Shown one piece after another: positions 1 to 11,019 of a stretch of DNA of 64,000 nucleotides. Numbering within the stretch: position 1 is the first letter of the stretch; each line of letters begins with the position of its first letter. Position numbers and translations under genes: made by a program. Location of the stretch: NCBI GenBank assembly GCA_002840535.1, contig PHBH01000010.1, positions 62,001 to 126,000 of the forward strand, given 5' to 3'. The notes beneath the pieces are model-generated. The model had not been told where the DNA came from, did no database searches, and saw only the letters and a list, made by a program, of their open reading frames with translations. This stretch comes from Deltaproteobacteria bacterium HGW-Deltaproteobacteria-15. GTDB taxonomy: Bacteria > Desulfobacterota > DSM-4660 > Desulfatiglandales > HGW-15.

Positions 1-2696
1 AGAAGATGCGTCCTGATGATTTCGAGATGTTTCCGGGCTTCATCCGGGGACAGGAGATCGTTGATGATCGCGTGGATCATGGGTAAAAGGCTGAAGGTGA
101 TGCCTGTCGTCCTGTCTTGCGGATGCAGAAGATATTCGACTCGGTCCTTTTCAGGGAAGTAGGCGAATCCCGTCAGCGTTCCATCGACAACCAGAAAGCG
201 GTTGAAGTCGTGGCGGACTTCCAATGCCGCATTTTCGAGTTGGGCGGCGCGGTCGTTCATGCCGAGACGAGTCAAGGCCAGGGCAAGGGTCTTCAGTGTC
301 TGGTAGTGAAGGGTCACGGTCCAACTGCTGCAGAGATGTTCCCGCATCCCGGGCTGCACCGGTTGCAGTGAATCGTTCCAATCCCCGTTGCCGTAAGCCG
401 CCAGGTTCGTGCCGTGAATGACCCGCCCGCGAATTATGCCCATTGCGCGCTCCACGTGCTGCCATATTGAAGCGCGTTCCGCACATGCTTCCCCGTCGGG
501 ATGAAAGAACACCACCCCCTCATCCAGAAACCCTCGGTCCTCAGAAGCGATCAGGTATTGGGCGAGGGCGAGCAGGGGCCAGAACACTATGTCCCCATGG
601 GAATCACCCGGCCGGATGTTCCGCTCCCGGTCGAAAAACATGAACCACTGGGGCCAATCGCCGTCGGGATTCTGGGCCTTGAAGAGCAGGGTGAGAAGAT
701 CCCGGACCGGATCGATTCTGCCCATAGCCAGCAGCATCTCCACCGGTCCCTGGGAGATATCCCGCGTGCCCCATCCGCCGCCTGTGTACTGCTCGCTCCC
801 ACGGGGGGCAAGGTAATGAATGAGTGCATTGTGGATGAACCAGGGCAGGATCTCCCCCACCCGCGCCGCGTGGCTCTTAAGGGGACCGGCAACGGGCGGA
901 TGGATGCGGAGACCGGAGGTGACGTATTGCGCGTAGCACTTTTCATCCAGGACCGGCGATCCCGCAGAGGTCTCGGAAATGAGCCGTCCAATGATGCGGA
1001 AATCGGCCGATGTCGTGGGGCCGGTCGTCATGCAGAGAAAAGGCTGACTTCGGGATCGGCCGTCGGTGAACAGCAGTTCGTCCCCTCCGATCTTCTCAAG
1101 CACTGTTCCCGGAAGGGGCGCGATAAGGAACCCGCCACCCGGAAAACGGCGGCCCACGTCAGAGTCCGGCAGACCGCTGACGAAGACCCCTTCCTGTTCA
1201 CGAACATATTGAACCGGTATGGCGTCGCTGCCATCGTCCCCATTGATCGCTACATGGTGGGAGACAAGAAAGCGGACTGGAGATCCGGAAATCACCCGGG
1301 CCGAGAGCGTGAGCTCGTGTCTCTCGGTGAGAGCCCTGCTCCATATTTCAATCAACCCTTTCTCGTGCTTGTAGATCCAGCGGCAGTGCTGGGGAGCCAT
1401 TTCAAAGGCGGAAGGGACATCCAGGAGGCGCCAGGCGCCGTCTATTTCAACAAAGATCCTTTGCCCGTATTCGCGCAGGAGACCCAGGTAACTGTGAACA
1501 GTGGAAAGGAAACGGTTAATGCTGACATGCCCCTGGGTGACCATGGAATGGAACACTCCTCCCATCCATGCGGTGGAGGTAAGCGAGCTCTCTTCGGGGA
1601 TCAGTCTGCTGCCGGTGCGCAGGATATGAACATGGGGCCGCAACACCTTCAGCTCCTTGGCCTTCAGCGCAACGTGGCGGCGGTCCCCTGTAAAGAAAGA
1701 GAGGAGTCGTCCATCGACACGCTCCTCTTCGCGAAGCTCGGCGCCGAAAAGAGCGGGGAGTTCTGACTCCGCCAGATCGACTCCATTCAGCAATGGTCCA
1801 TCGCTGAATAAGGTTCCTGCCGGTTTGGCACCGGTATGTCTCCTCCGTGCTCGTACCGGCGCCGCTTCCGGCAATCGCAGGGCTTTGTCGACTGAAGCGA
1901 GATCCGATGAAGAGGTGGCTTCAGGGTGATCCGGTTCGTACAAGCCGAAAAAGCCGCATTCAGCAGTTCCACCCGCGTCAAGGCGTACCGGAGCATTCTG
2001 GAGGACAACCATGGAGTGCTCGTGCTGAAGACGAGCGCTCGGAAGTCCCCGGCACAATCCTGCAGGCTGTCTGCCGGCACGGTTTTCAAGTCCGTGAAAC
2101 TGCATTGCATCGGTGGCATACCCCACCGATCGACCAAGAGAGCCGATCACTGTCCATGGGTTCCGGCCCCCCATAGACAAGTTCTGCCGGGAGGCCACTA
2201 CAAAACCTCGTTCCGGATGCGCAAGCGGTGTGTGATCCACATAATGGCAGACGTAAAACTCATTCAGTCTGACGAGTCCATAGTGCGCAAGCGCCAGATC
2301 CTGCACATAGATAAGATCCAGAGTTTCAACCTTGCTGCCCCTGTTCTCCAGCATCACGTGCCAGAACCAGGCCGGGGACGATTGCGAGAGACTCAGTGAA
2401 AAGTGAAATCCTATCCCGAGCCATTCGCCTGTTGCGGTCACGGCCTGATCATCGCCGTGAAAAGAGGCGGGACTGCATGGCCCGAGCAGAGGCACAGATT
2501 CGACCGATGAGCCGTGCCGGCGCAGATAAAGATTGGCAGGCCCCCCCTCCATCTCGGTGCCGAGGTAGAGGTTGAGGAGGATGTCATGGTGATCCATGCG
2601 ACGGATGGTTCCGTTGCCGTTTACCTGTATGCTGAGACCTGAAGGGCTCGCGAGTCGAATGGGGAGGGAGAGGGAGGGTCGATTCTGAGGATTCAT
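1..2696 (-). CDS. GH94-family glycoside phosphorylase-like protein (3' end beyond window)
   Basis: The minus strand is open from an ATG at 2694-2696 to the window edge (898 codons), so the C-terminus is missing. A ribosome-binding site GGAAGGA lies a few bases upstream. The translation has an N-terminal beta-rich region typical of glycosyltransferase-36/GH94 proteins, then the (alpha/alpha)6-barrel signature GGWGTRD near residue 640 followed by a QGPVE-like stretch, and the catalytic-acid motif GDWNDSL near residue 770, which in characterised GH94 enzymes carries the Asp general acid. The family performs phosphorolysis of beta-glucosidic bonds (cellobiose, cellodextrin, laminaribiose or cyclic beta-1,2-glucan substrates); the substrate here cannot be told from sequence. 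No signal peptide is seen, so it is probably cytoplasmic. A glycogen phosphorylase lies 12 kb away. Confidence 0.82.
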   Translation of the reverse strand, partial: MNPQNRPSLSLPIRLASPSGLSIQVNGNGTIRRMDHHDILLNLYLGTEMEGGPANLYLRRHGSSVESVPLLGPCSPASFHGDDQAVTATGEWLGIGFHFSLSLSQSSPAWFWHVMLENRGSKVETLDLIYVQDLALAHYGLVRLNEFYVCHYVDHTPLAHPERGFVVASRQNLSMGGRNPWTVIGSLGRSVGYATDAMQFHGLENRAGRQPAGLCRGLPSARLQHEHSMVVLQNAPVRLDAGGTAECGFFGLYEPDHPEATSSSDLASVDKALRLPEAAPVRARRRHTGAKPAGTLFSDGPLLNGVDLAESELPALFGAELREEERVDGRLLSFFTGDRRHVALKAKELKVLRPHVHILRTGSRLIPEESSLTSTAWMGGVFHSMVTQGHVSINRFLSTVHSYLGLLREYGQRIFVEIDGAWRLLDVPSAFEMAPQHCRWIYKHEKGLIEIWSRALTERHELTLSARVISGSPVRFLVSHHVAINGDDGSDAIPVQYVREQEGVFVSGLPDSDVGRRFPGGGFLIAPLPGTVLEKIGGDELLFTDGRSRSQPFLCMTTGPTTSADFRIIGRLISETSAGSPVLDEKCYAQYVTSGLRIHPPVAGPLKSHAARVGEILPWFIHNALIHYLAPRGSEQYTGGGWGTRDISQGPVEMLLAMGRIDPVRDLLTLLFKAQNPDGDWPQWFMFFDRERNIRPGDSHGDIVFWPLLALAQYLIASEDRGFLDEGVVFFHPDGEACAERASIWQHVERAMGIIRGRVIHGTNLAAYGNGDWNDSLQPVQPGMREHLCSSWTVTLHYQTLKTLALALTRLGMNDRAAQLENAALEVRHDFNRFLVVDGTLTGFAYFPEKDRVEYLLHPQDRTTGITFSLLPMIHAIINDLLSPDEARKHLEIIRTHL

Positions 2697-2858
2697 GGTA
2701 TCCTTCCGAAATGGGATGTGCGTCCTATATATCAAAGTTTAAGATTTTAGAAGAGTGTGATAATAGAAATATGTGGATTGAAGAGCGGTCCGGGGGCCGG
2801 CAAACATGCTTCCGCAATGAACTTCGCTAATAAGGTCAAGAAGAAAGGAAACAAGACA

Positions 2859-3167
2859 ATGCCGGTATATATGGTTATGGAGGCAAGGGTCAGGAATCAG
2901 ACCAAGTACACCAGGTACGTCGAAGGGCTTTCAAGTATTTTAACCGATTACGGCGGACGCTATCTGGTGCGCGGCGGTCGGACCATACCGCTGAACGAAG
3001 GGCTAAAGCCGGAAAGGAGACAGCCGGGGCTGTTTATCATTCTGGAGTTCCCGTCCGAAGTCAGCCTGAGACGTTGTCTTACCTCGAACGAATACCGCGA
3101 GATCTGGCCACTGTGTCATGAAGGGGCTGAGACCAGGGCTTTCCTGCTGGAAGGAGAAATTCCCTAA
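2859..3167 (+). CDS. DUF1330-type small ferredoxin-fold protein
   Basis: Encodes 102 residues from the ATG at 2859, which follows AAAGGAA about ten bases upstream; an in-frame start at 2757 would add 34 residues with no family match and no ribosome-binding site. The protein begins MPVYMVMEARV and has the alternating hydrophobic pattern and length of DUF1330/Dabb-like alpha-beta proteins, including a GGRYLVRGG segment near residue 35 that is the hallmark of DUF1330. The biochemical role of the family is unknown. It stands alone, convergent with the mxaL-like gene, and the two 3' ends share an inverted repeat that may serve as a common terminator. Confidence 0.72.
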   Translation: MPVYMVMEARVRNQTKYTRYVEGLSSILTDYGGRYLVRGGRTIPLNEGLKPERRQPGLFIILEFPSEVSLRRCLTSNEYREIWPLCHEGAETRAFLLEGEIP

Positions 3168-3186
3168 GGCATTGAAAGTGTTTAGC

Positions 3187-3236
3187 GTTCAAGGAAAGGG
3201 AGGGATCGAGAGGCGATTCTCGAACTTTCTTTGAAC
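3187..3236. terminator. Inverted repeat between convergent genes
   Basis: GTTCAAGGAAAG at the left pairs with CTTTCTTTGAAC at the right, and an inner CGAGA/TCTCG stem sits between them. It lies exactly between the stop of the DUF1330 gene and the stop of the last mxa-like gene, so a bidirectional transcription terminator is likely. There is no long T tract. Confidence 0.5.
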
Positions 3237-3239
3237 CGC

Positions 3240-4241
3240 TCAGATCAGGAATGAGATTACCAGCAGAACAAAACTCCCCAGCCAGAGCGCCCAGCTCACA
3301 TCGACTTTACTCTCGTATGCCGCGGATTTGAACCTGTCGTCCCGGACCATATCGAACAGATTGGAATCGTTCTCGATATGCTTATAGACGCCGTTGAGCA
3401 AACCTGCCAGATTCGATAAATTTTCTTCATCCAATCTGGAGACGACAGTGGTGCCGTCATAGGACTCTCTGTACTGTCTGAACTTCCAGTTCTCGTCAAA
3501 TTCGGGAACCGGGGCTCCTTCCGCTGTGCCGTATCCCGCAAAGTAGAAGTGTACGTTCTGTAAATGATCGGTTTCCACATCAGTCTGCCTCACTGCGTAC
3601 CCGCTGAGCTCTTCCCCGTCGGTCAAAACGGCCATGGTCAGCCCTGTTCCGTAACGGTCTTCGTTCTCCTTGAGAATGGTGCCAAGGTGGGCCAGAGCCT
3701 GCTTGAGATTCGATCCATCTTCCCATGTCCAATAGTAATGAATGGATTGGACCATGGACCTGAGATCGGAGCGGGATTTCCCGACCTGCTGTGGAGGCGT
3801 CAAGATCATGACCGGGTCGCTTCTGCCTGCGAAAACACCCAGTCCGAAACGGCTCTCCGCCGGCAGTTCATCGAGGAGCAAAAGCAGGTTCTTTTTGGCC
3901 GTCTCCAACCTGCTGCGGGAAGTTCCATTTTCGAGGTAATCCTCGCACCACATGCTCTGGGATATGTCCACAAGCGCCATGAAGCTGTGGACTCGAATGC
4001 TGGTCCCGAGGTATGGACCCCCGGAAGCGAGGACCATGGAAGCGAATGCAAGGGATAAAGCAGACCCTTTGAGCCATGATCTCCTGGAGGAAAGACCCGG
4101 GACCGAGATATTCTCCCCTTTAAAAAATTCTTCAAATCTCAAGCTCAGATACCACTTCAGCGAAAACCCGGCGACTATCAGGATCAGAAGAGGGAAAAGC
4201 ATATGCAGGTAACGGGGATCGGCAAACCCTATGGATATCAC
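3240..4241 (-). CDS. VWA-domain membrane protein, MxaL-like
   Basis: Encodes 333 residues. Two hydrophobic segments near the N-terminus (about 10-30 and 58-78) are followed by a periplasmic-type von Willebrand A domain with an intact MIDAS motif DISQS near residue 93 and TDGEE near 210, and a C-terminal transmembrane helix at about 315-333. This is the BatA/BatB/MxaL architecture. It is the last gene of a minus-strand operon whose order matches mxaRSACKL; in methylotrophs MxaL is needed for maturation (calcium insertion) of the PQQ methanol dehydrogenase. Start follows the preceding stop by 8 bases. Target enzyme here unknown: no mxaF or xoxF gene is present in the window. Confidence 0.75.
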   Translation of the reverse strand: MISIGFADPRYLHMLFPLLILIVAGFSLKWYLSLRFEEFFKGENISVPGLSSRRSWLKGSALSLAFASMVLASGGPYLGTSIRVHSFMALVDISQSMWCEDYLENGTSRSRLETAKKNLLLLLDELPAESRFGLGVFAGRSDPVMILTPPQQVGKSRSDLRSMVQSIHYYWTWEDGSNLKQALAHLGTILKENEDRYGTGLTMAVLTDGEELSGYAVRQTDVETDHLQNVHFYFAGYGTAEGAPVPEFDENWKFRQYRESYDGTTVVSRLDEENLSNLAGLLNGVYKHIENDSNLFDMVRDDRFKSAAYESKVDVSWALWLGSFVLLVISFLI

Positions 4242-4249
4242 GGATCACC

Positions 4250-4756
4250 TCACGGTGTGCTTCCGATAAAAGGAGGGGGAAAGGCAAGCCCTTCGTCCGT
4301 CTTTTCCTCACTGTTGACTTCCCTCTTGCCATCCTGGTGTTTGACCGTGTCCCGTCCCTCTGCCGCTCTTTTCTCCTCGTTCATCCTTACCAGGATCTCC
4401 AGGTTGTGTTTGGCCGGAAAGAGGAGGGAATCGTTTCTGAGGGCTTCCTTGAAGTAGAATACGGCGTCTTTTGCAGCAGCCGGGTCCCCCCGGCCAGCCT
4501 TTGACAAGGCGCTGTTGCCGAGATTGTACAGCGCAAGGGCCCGGCCGGATTTGGAGCCGTCGCCGGCAAGGATGTACTCGGCCAGTCCCTTTTCGTGAGC
4601 CTCCTGATCACCCTGCTCGAGATACGCATATGCTTTCGAGAGGCGGACTTCCTGATCGAAGAGGAGGTCGTCCGCCCATCTGCCGAGCGGTCCGTTCAGC
4701 AGAAACAGAATCAGTCCGAGCAAAGTGATCAGCAAAAAGGCGGAGATCTCTTTCAT
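4250..4756 (-). CDS. Small TM/TPR-like protein, MxaK-like
   Basis: Encodes 168 residues from the ATG at 4754-4756, which overlaps the stop of the upstream VWA gene as ATGA; a longer in-frame start would intrude 48 bases into that gene. An N-terminal transmembrane helix (about residues 6-23) precedes a helical region resembling tetratricopeptide repeats (ALALYNLGNSAL followed by an AVFYFKEALR helix). The hydrophilic tail (REVNSEEKTDEG) is low complexity. Size, topology and position between the two VWA genes fit MxaK. In BatABCDE-type clusters the corresponding protein is the TPR protein BatC, so the alternative name is BatC-like. Confidence 0.65.
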   Translation of the reverse strand: MKEISAFLLITLLGLILFLLNGPLGRWADDLLFDQEVRLSKAYAYLEQGDQEAHEKGLAEYILAGDGSKSGRALALYNLGNSALSKAGRGDPAAAKDAVFYFKEALRNDSLLFPAKHNLEILVRMNEEKRAAEGRDTVKHQDGKREVNSEEKTDEGLAFPPPFIGSTP

Positions 4757-5697
4757 GGCTCCGACGCCTTTCTCCGGTAGACAAACAACGAGTGCGACAG
4801 CCATGTCACTGTCATAAGGAGCAGCGCAGAATAGACAACTGGTCCGGAGGAAACTCCTGGTGAGGAGGATCTGTAGATGATCAGGGATCGTTCCATCCGA
4901 TGGATTTCCTCGAACCCCTTTTCCAACTCGGGAACATTCGAGACATCCATACGCCTGCCGAGCGGGCCTATCCGCTCCAGAAAACGAGGCAGCTCGTTGA
5001 GCCAGTCCGTACCCAGAGAGACCCAGTAAAATCGTATTCCGTGCTGCTTAACAATGTTGCTGAACCCGTACTTGTCATCGTCCAGGGGGCCGCCGCCGTC
5101 CGACACGAGGACAAGAACCCGGCTGCGGGACCTGGAGCGCATCAACTCGTCAATACCGGAGGCCATTGGAAAGTACAGGAAGGTCGAAGCGAGGACGCAG
5201 TCCTGGGCGTGAAGACAACTGAGGAACAGCTCATGGTTCATGGTCAAGGGGAGGATTTTGACGGCAGATGAACCGAATGCGATCAATCCATATCGATCAT
5301 GTCCTGTTTTTCTCGTCTCCATGAACCGATGGATGGCGCTCTTTGCAGCATGAAACTTGCTTGTCTCCTTTTCTGCTTTTGCTTCTTCAGTTGCCGGAAG
5401 GGCGTTGAAAGGGTCTCTCATGCTTCGCGATTCGTCCAGGAGGAAAATGATGTCGGCGCCATACCCATACTGGAGACGTTCTCCTCCTGAGAATTGAATC
5501 CCCGCAGCCAGGAGGAGGAGCAGCAGGATCAGCAGAAAATAGCTCGCTCTGGAAACCGTGAAAAAGAGCCGGCTTGCGAGAGACTCGGGAACGGGATCCA
5601 GGCTGGGAAAAACATAGAATGACCGGACTCTCCAAATGAAGAGGATCAGCAGTGCCGGTGGGAGCAGGAGCAGGATCCATGTCCTTTCTACGCCCAT
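4753..5697 (-). CDS. VWA-domain membrane protein, MxaC-like
   Basis: Encodes 314 residues. Two N-terminal membrane segments (about 7-24 and 50-70) lead into a von Willebrand A domain with the metal-ion-dependent adhesion motif DESRS near residue 88 and SDGGG near residue 205; a C-terminal transmembrane helix lies at about 288-307. The start overlaps the upstream gene's TAG stop by ten bases, and its own stop overlaps the next start as ATGA, indicating translational coupling. By position between the mxaA-like and mxaK-like genes it corresponds to MxaC. VWA pairs of this kind usually assist folding or metal loading of an exported enzyme together with a MoxR ATPase. Confidence 0.75.
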   Translation of the reverse strand: MGVERTWILLLLPPALLILFIWRVRSFYVFPSLDPVPESLASRLFFTVSRASYFLLILLLLLLAAGIQFSGGERLQYGYGADIIFLLDESRSMRDPFNALPATEEAKAEKETSKFHAAKSAIHRFMETRKTGHDRYGLIAFGSSAVKILPLTMNHELFLSCLHAQDCVLASTFLYFPMASGIDELMRSRSRSRVLVLVSDGGGPLDDDKYGFSNIVKQHGIRFYWVSLGTDWLNELPRFLERIGPLGRRMDVSNVPELEKGFEEIHRMERSLIIYRSSSPGVSSGPVVYSALLLMTVTWLSHSLFVYRRKASEP

Positions 5698-6572
5698 GTC
5701 TCCAACCTCTTGAGCTTTTTCATGGTTTCCGAGATTCTTCCAAGCAGGCCGTTGCTCTGCATGACGCTGTTGGGATTGAAGCTCATTTCCTCTGAAAGGA
5801 GCACCAGGCTCAGCAATTCCTTTTCATAGACTTTTGCTTCAGGGAAGACATACAGGAGATCGCCCAGGTTGCCTGGAAAGATTGCCCTTCCCGCTTTTTC
5901 GTTCAGCACGTTTCTGAAGATGACCAGAGCAGCCGCCGGGTCCTGCTCGCGGGATATCCTCTTCAATGCTCCCTTGAAATGAGAACGTTTTCGGCCTCTC
6001 CTGGAAAACAGGAAAGCGGCAAAAGCTCCGCCGGTGAGCATCAGTGCCGCACCTGCAAAGCGGACGAACCTGGAAGAGGAAGAAGTCCATGACCAGAGCA
6101 CGTGCGGTTTGAAGGAATCTCCGGGAGAGGTCAGAGGCGAAATGGTGACCGAAACGGCAGGCAATCGGGAGACGTACGCTGTTGTTTTCTCCCTGGGTCC
6201 GTATGAGAACTCGAAGGGGGGAATCCGGTATATCTGCGCATTGACTGCGGCCGAAAAGAGCTGGTATACGATTTCAAGATCATAGGTTCGGACATTCGCG
6301 GCAGCACTTTCCTTTATGCTTCTCTCTCTCACGTCGAGCCATTCACCATGTGAACCTTTTCCCGGCAGGGAGTCTTCCCTCAGGTACATGTCCGGAGGCA
6401 TGGTGAACCTGTAGGAGACCCTCACCGTATCTCCGATGAAATACCCGAGCTCCTTTTGCAGGGAATACTCTACAGATACAGGGGGAGTGGCTTTCGCCCC
6501 GACGGTTTCCAGTGTCCCGTTCCATGAGACGATGGCCACGACCGATAATAAGCAGGAGAAGAATCTGGTCAC
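5688..6572 (-). CDS. Membrane-anchored periplasmic protein, MxaA-like
   Basis: Encodes 294 residues from a GTG start (6570-6572) that overlaps the upstream stop (GTGA). A signal peptide covers about residues 1-25. It is followed by a beta-rich periplasmic domain containing FIGDTVRVSYRF, a transmembrane helix near 170-190 just before a basic RRGRKRS stop-transfer sequence, and a helical cytoplasmic C-terminal domain. This topology and the place between DUF58 and VWA genes match MxaA, required with MxaCKL for active methanol dehydrogenase in methylotrophs. It is poorly conserved at the residue level, so the assignment rests mainly on architecture and gene order; BatD-like is the alternative. 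Confidence 0.62.
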   Translation of the reverse strand: MTRFFSCLLSVVAIVSWNGTLETVGAKATPPVSVEYSLQKELGYFIGDTVRVSYRFTMPPDMYLREDSLPGKGSHGEWLDVRERSIKESAAANVRTYDLEIVYQLFSAAVNAQIYRIPPFEFSYGPREKTTAYVSRLPAVSVTISPLTSPGDSFKPHVLWSWTSSSSRFVRFAGAALMLTGGAFAAFLFSRRGRKRSHFKGALKRISREQDPAAALVIFRNVLNEKAGRAIFPGNLGDLLYVFPEAKVYEKELLSLVLLSEEMSFNPNSVMQSNGLLGRISETMKKLKRLETWA

Positions 6573-7459
6573 CCGTAACTCCTGTCGAGCGCTTCCAGAA
6601 GACGGTCGGGTGTGACCTCATCGAGGATGATGGGCTCGACCGAATGAGAATGAAAGATTTGCCGTATTTCTTCCTCGTTTTGTTTCGACTTTCTTTCAAA
6701 ATCGTTGATGATTCCGGAAGAGAAGAACACCGTTCTCGATGCCGCGTTTTCAGAGTCCTTTAATCTCAAGGCGCCGAAAAGTCCTCGCGGCCACTGTCTT
6801 TCCCGTTCATGTCTCAGGATTATCGGTACAACCCTGTGGCGAGCCACCCGCTCCAGGATCGTACCCAGAGACTGCGGGTCCAGATAGAAATCCGAGACAA
6901 GAAGAACAAATGATTTCTTGAGCGGGAGGAATTGTTCCACATCCTTTATAGAGAGTTTCGTGGAGGGGGCGTTGGGCTGGAAGTCCAGCAGTGCCCGGCC
7001 GATCTGCAGGCCTATGTTGGCGGATCGAACAGGGGGATAGTAGAACTCTCTCAGGAGTTTGTTATCAAAGGCGATAAAGCCGAAACGGTCCCCGAATCGA
7101 TAGGCGGTATGCCCGAAAAGTGTGGCCAGTTTTGCGATCTGGAACAGCTTCGGTTCGGAGAACCCGCAGGAAAGGGACAAGGAGAGATCGGCCAGCATAA
7201 CCAGGTCGATTCTGGCGACCGGCTTGTTGACACGCACGAGCGGTTCATTGGCCAGAGGATTTCGGCTGGTTGCCAGGAAATCGATCTTCCGGAAATCGGG
7301 AAAATTCGAAAGCCGCTCGAATCGATCGAAAGAGTATCCACCTCCCTGCCGGCCCATGGACGGCCATTTCCCCGGATGGAGACTCTTTACCTTGAAATCC
7401 ACCCGGTAGTTCAACTCCTCGATCATACCTGAAAGGTCGGGTCTACCGGATTTTTCCAT
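6569..7459 (-). CDS. DUF58-domain protein, MxaS-like
   Basis: Encodes 296 residues from the ATG at 7457-7459, preceded by GAGGGAAGCG; a longer frame to 7501 would lie wholly inside the moxR 3' end and lacks a better ribosome-binding site. The protein has the DUF58 core: a positively charged segment around residues 40-70 (FERLSNFPDFRKIDF), then the VWA-like half beginning DLVMLADLSLSLS and a later VLLVSDFYLDP strand. The usual GD..R.IDW motif of DUF58 is altered to FRKIDF. Cytoplasmic; together with MoxR it forms the regulatory half of MoxR-associated gene sets. Second gene of the mxaRSACKL-like operon, overlapping both neighbours. Confidence 0.75.
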   Translation of the reverse strand: MEKSGRPDLSGMIEELNYRVDFKVKSLHPGKWPSMGRQGGGYSFDRFERLSNFPDFRKIDFLATSRNPLANEPLVRVNKPVARIDLVMLADLSLSLSCGFSEPKLFQIAKLATLFGHTAYRFGDRFGFIAFDNKLLREFYYPPVRSANIGLQIGRALLDFQPNAPSTKLSIKDVEQFLPLKKSFVLLVSDFYLDPQSLGTILERVARHRVVPIILRHERERQWPRGLFGALRLKDSENAASRTVFFSSGIINDFERKSKQNEEEIRQIFHSHSVEPIILDEVTPDRLLEALDRSYG

Positions 7460-8525
7460 TCGCTTCCCTCGGGGCCGGGACCTTCTTGAGGATTCCTGCA
7501 AGGATTTCCCTGGCCAGATCGGTCCTTCGCCTCATGGACAGTCGGCTCAGGAAAAAGCGATGGGAGGAAGCATCCAGGAATATCTCCTGAATATCGCCGG
7601 GAACGACATAGCTGCGGCCGTTCATCCATGCGACAACCCGTCCTGCCTGGGCAAGGACGATTTCCGCCCGGGGAGACAGGCCGGCTCGAACCATGTCGTC
7701 CAGCTCCTTCCTTTCCAAGTCGGGGATTGAGACGAAATCGCCGGGGTGCCATGTGGCTTCCGAGAGATCGGTAATGTACCTGGCCAGTTCAGGCGAAATC
7801 ATGATGTTTTCCTGAATCCGCCTGCGTATGCTGTGAAGCTCATCGAGTCCGATCACCTGTTCCACCCGGCCGATCATCTCATCCACGTCCTGAAAAAGAG
7901 GGTTGATCATGAGCTCCATCCGGACGTTTTCATCCGGCTTCAGAACGTTGCCTTCAAACATGAACCGGTCCCTCTGGGCCTCCGGCAGCTCGAAGGTCTC
8001 TTCCGTCTCCAGCGGATTCCGTGTGGCGACGAAGAGGGCGTGCGGGATTCTGAGCCGCTGCGTGCCGAATGTGATCCCCCTTTCCTGCATGATCTCCAGA
8101 AAGGCGCTCTGTGTCTTGGACTGGATGCGGTTGATCTCATCCAGCAGGACAATGGCCAGGGTTTCGCCGTGCATCAGAAGAGGCCCCAGGTGGTAGGCGA
8201 GTTCGCCGACCTTGATGGACTTCGTCGGCAGCCGTTCATCGAGCCCTTCCAGAGAAGGCCACATGGAAAAGAGAAATTCCGTGGGCATGAGATCGGGTGT
8301 GCCGGAAATCCGGGAAAAACCGCCGCCGATGGTCTTGCTCAAGGCGCGAAGGAGCGTGGTTTTGGCCACCCCGGGTAAACCCCGGAGGAGAATGTGCCCT
8401 TGGGCAAAGAGGGCGATAGTGACCAGTCGGGTGATTTCCGGGAGCCCCCTGATCACACGCCCCACTTCGTTCTGGATTCTTGTAGGAATATCCACATCGG
8501 GTAATTTTGTTGCTACGGAAAACAT
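7443..8525 (-). CDS. moxR: MoxR-family AAA+ ATPase (MxaR-like)
   Basis: Encodes 360 residues from the ATG at 8523-8525, with an AAGGGGGG ribosome-binding site just upstream. It has Walker A GLPGVAKTT near residue 49, Walker B VLLDEINR near residue 128, sensor 1 ATRNPLE near 168, and the C-terminal lid helices of MoxR proteins. MoxR ATPases act as chaperones that, with VWA partners, fold, activate or metal-load target enzymes. It is the first gene of a six-gene minus-strand operon; the 208 bases between it and ligA probably hold the promoter, though no clear -10/-35 pair could be picked out. Confidence 0.9.
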   Translation of the reverse strand: MFSVATKLPDVDIPTRIQNEVGRVIRGLPEITRLVTIALFAQGHILLRGLPGVAKTTLLRALSKTIGGGFSRISGTPDLMPTEFLFSMWPSLEGLDERLPTKSIKVGELAYHLGPLLMHGETLAIVLLDEINRIQSKTQSAFLEIMQERGITFGTQRLRIPHALFVATRNPLETEETFELPEAQRDRFMFEGNVLKPDENVRMELMINPLFQDVDEMIGRVEQVIGLDELHSIRRRIQENIMISPELARYITDLSEATWHPGDFVSIPDLERKELDDMVRAGLSPRAEIVLAQAGRVVAWMNGRSYVVPGDIQEIFLDASSHRFFLSRLSMRRRTDLAREILAGILKKVPAPREANGKIR

Positions 8526-8733
8526 CTCTTGCCCCCCTTCGGACCCGACTCTGACAGAAAACCGGCAGAGTTGCAGGGCGCCGGCACCAGAGAGAGAACG
8601 CCCGATTATCTTAATGATTGTTCTGCGGCAGGAGATATGGGGTAAGGCAGTAGTTTGAGGTGGGGGGTAGGGGTATTTAGAAGGTAGGGGAACTCTAGTT
8701 TCGGGTCCCTGAAGTACGTCGAATACGTGTTAT

Positions 8734-10842
<2,109 letters not shown>

Positions 10843-10956
10843 TCAAAGGTTTCGGAAAAACCACAATCGGAAAATCACAATCCTCATGCGCGGATTCATA
10901 GTGACAAACATGGATAATTCTCCTCACGCAAAGGCGCAAAGACAACCTTCTCCCTC

Positions 10957-11010
10957 TTGCATCCTGCACCCTCTATCCTGTATCTTGCATCCTGGAACCT
11001 GGGTGCTTTT
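10957..11010. repeat. Second CATCCTG-type repeat block upstream of dinB
   Basis: Units such as TTGCATCCTGCACCC, ATCCTGTATC and TTGCATCCTGGAACC share the CATCCTG core with the block at 10780-10835. An in-frame dinB extension through this block would encode repeat sequence, supporting the downstream dinB start at 11020. Confidence 0.65.
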
Positions 11011-11019
11011 ACAGATCTC

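Noticed and set aside
501-1766. A 421-codon plus-strand open frame
   Set aside because: It is antisense to the GH94-type gene, whose translation carries the family's catalytic motifs in order. The plus-strand translation is rich in Arg/Gly/Pro with no recognisable domain.
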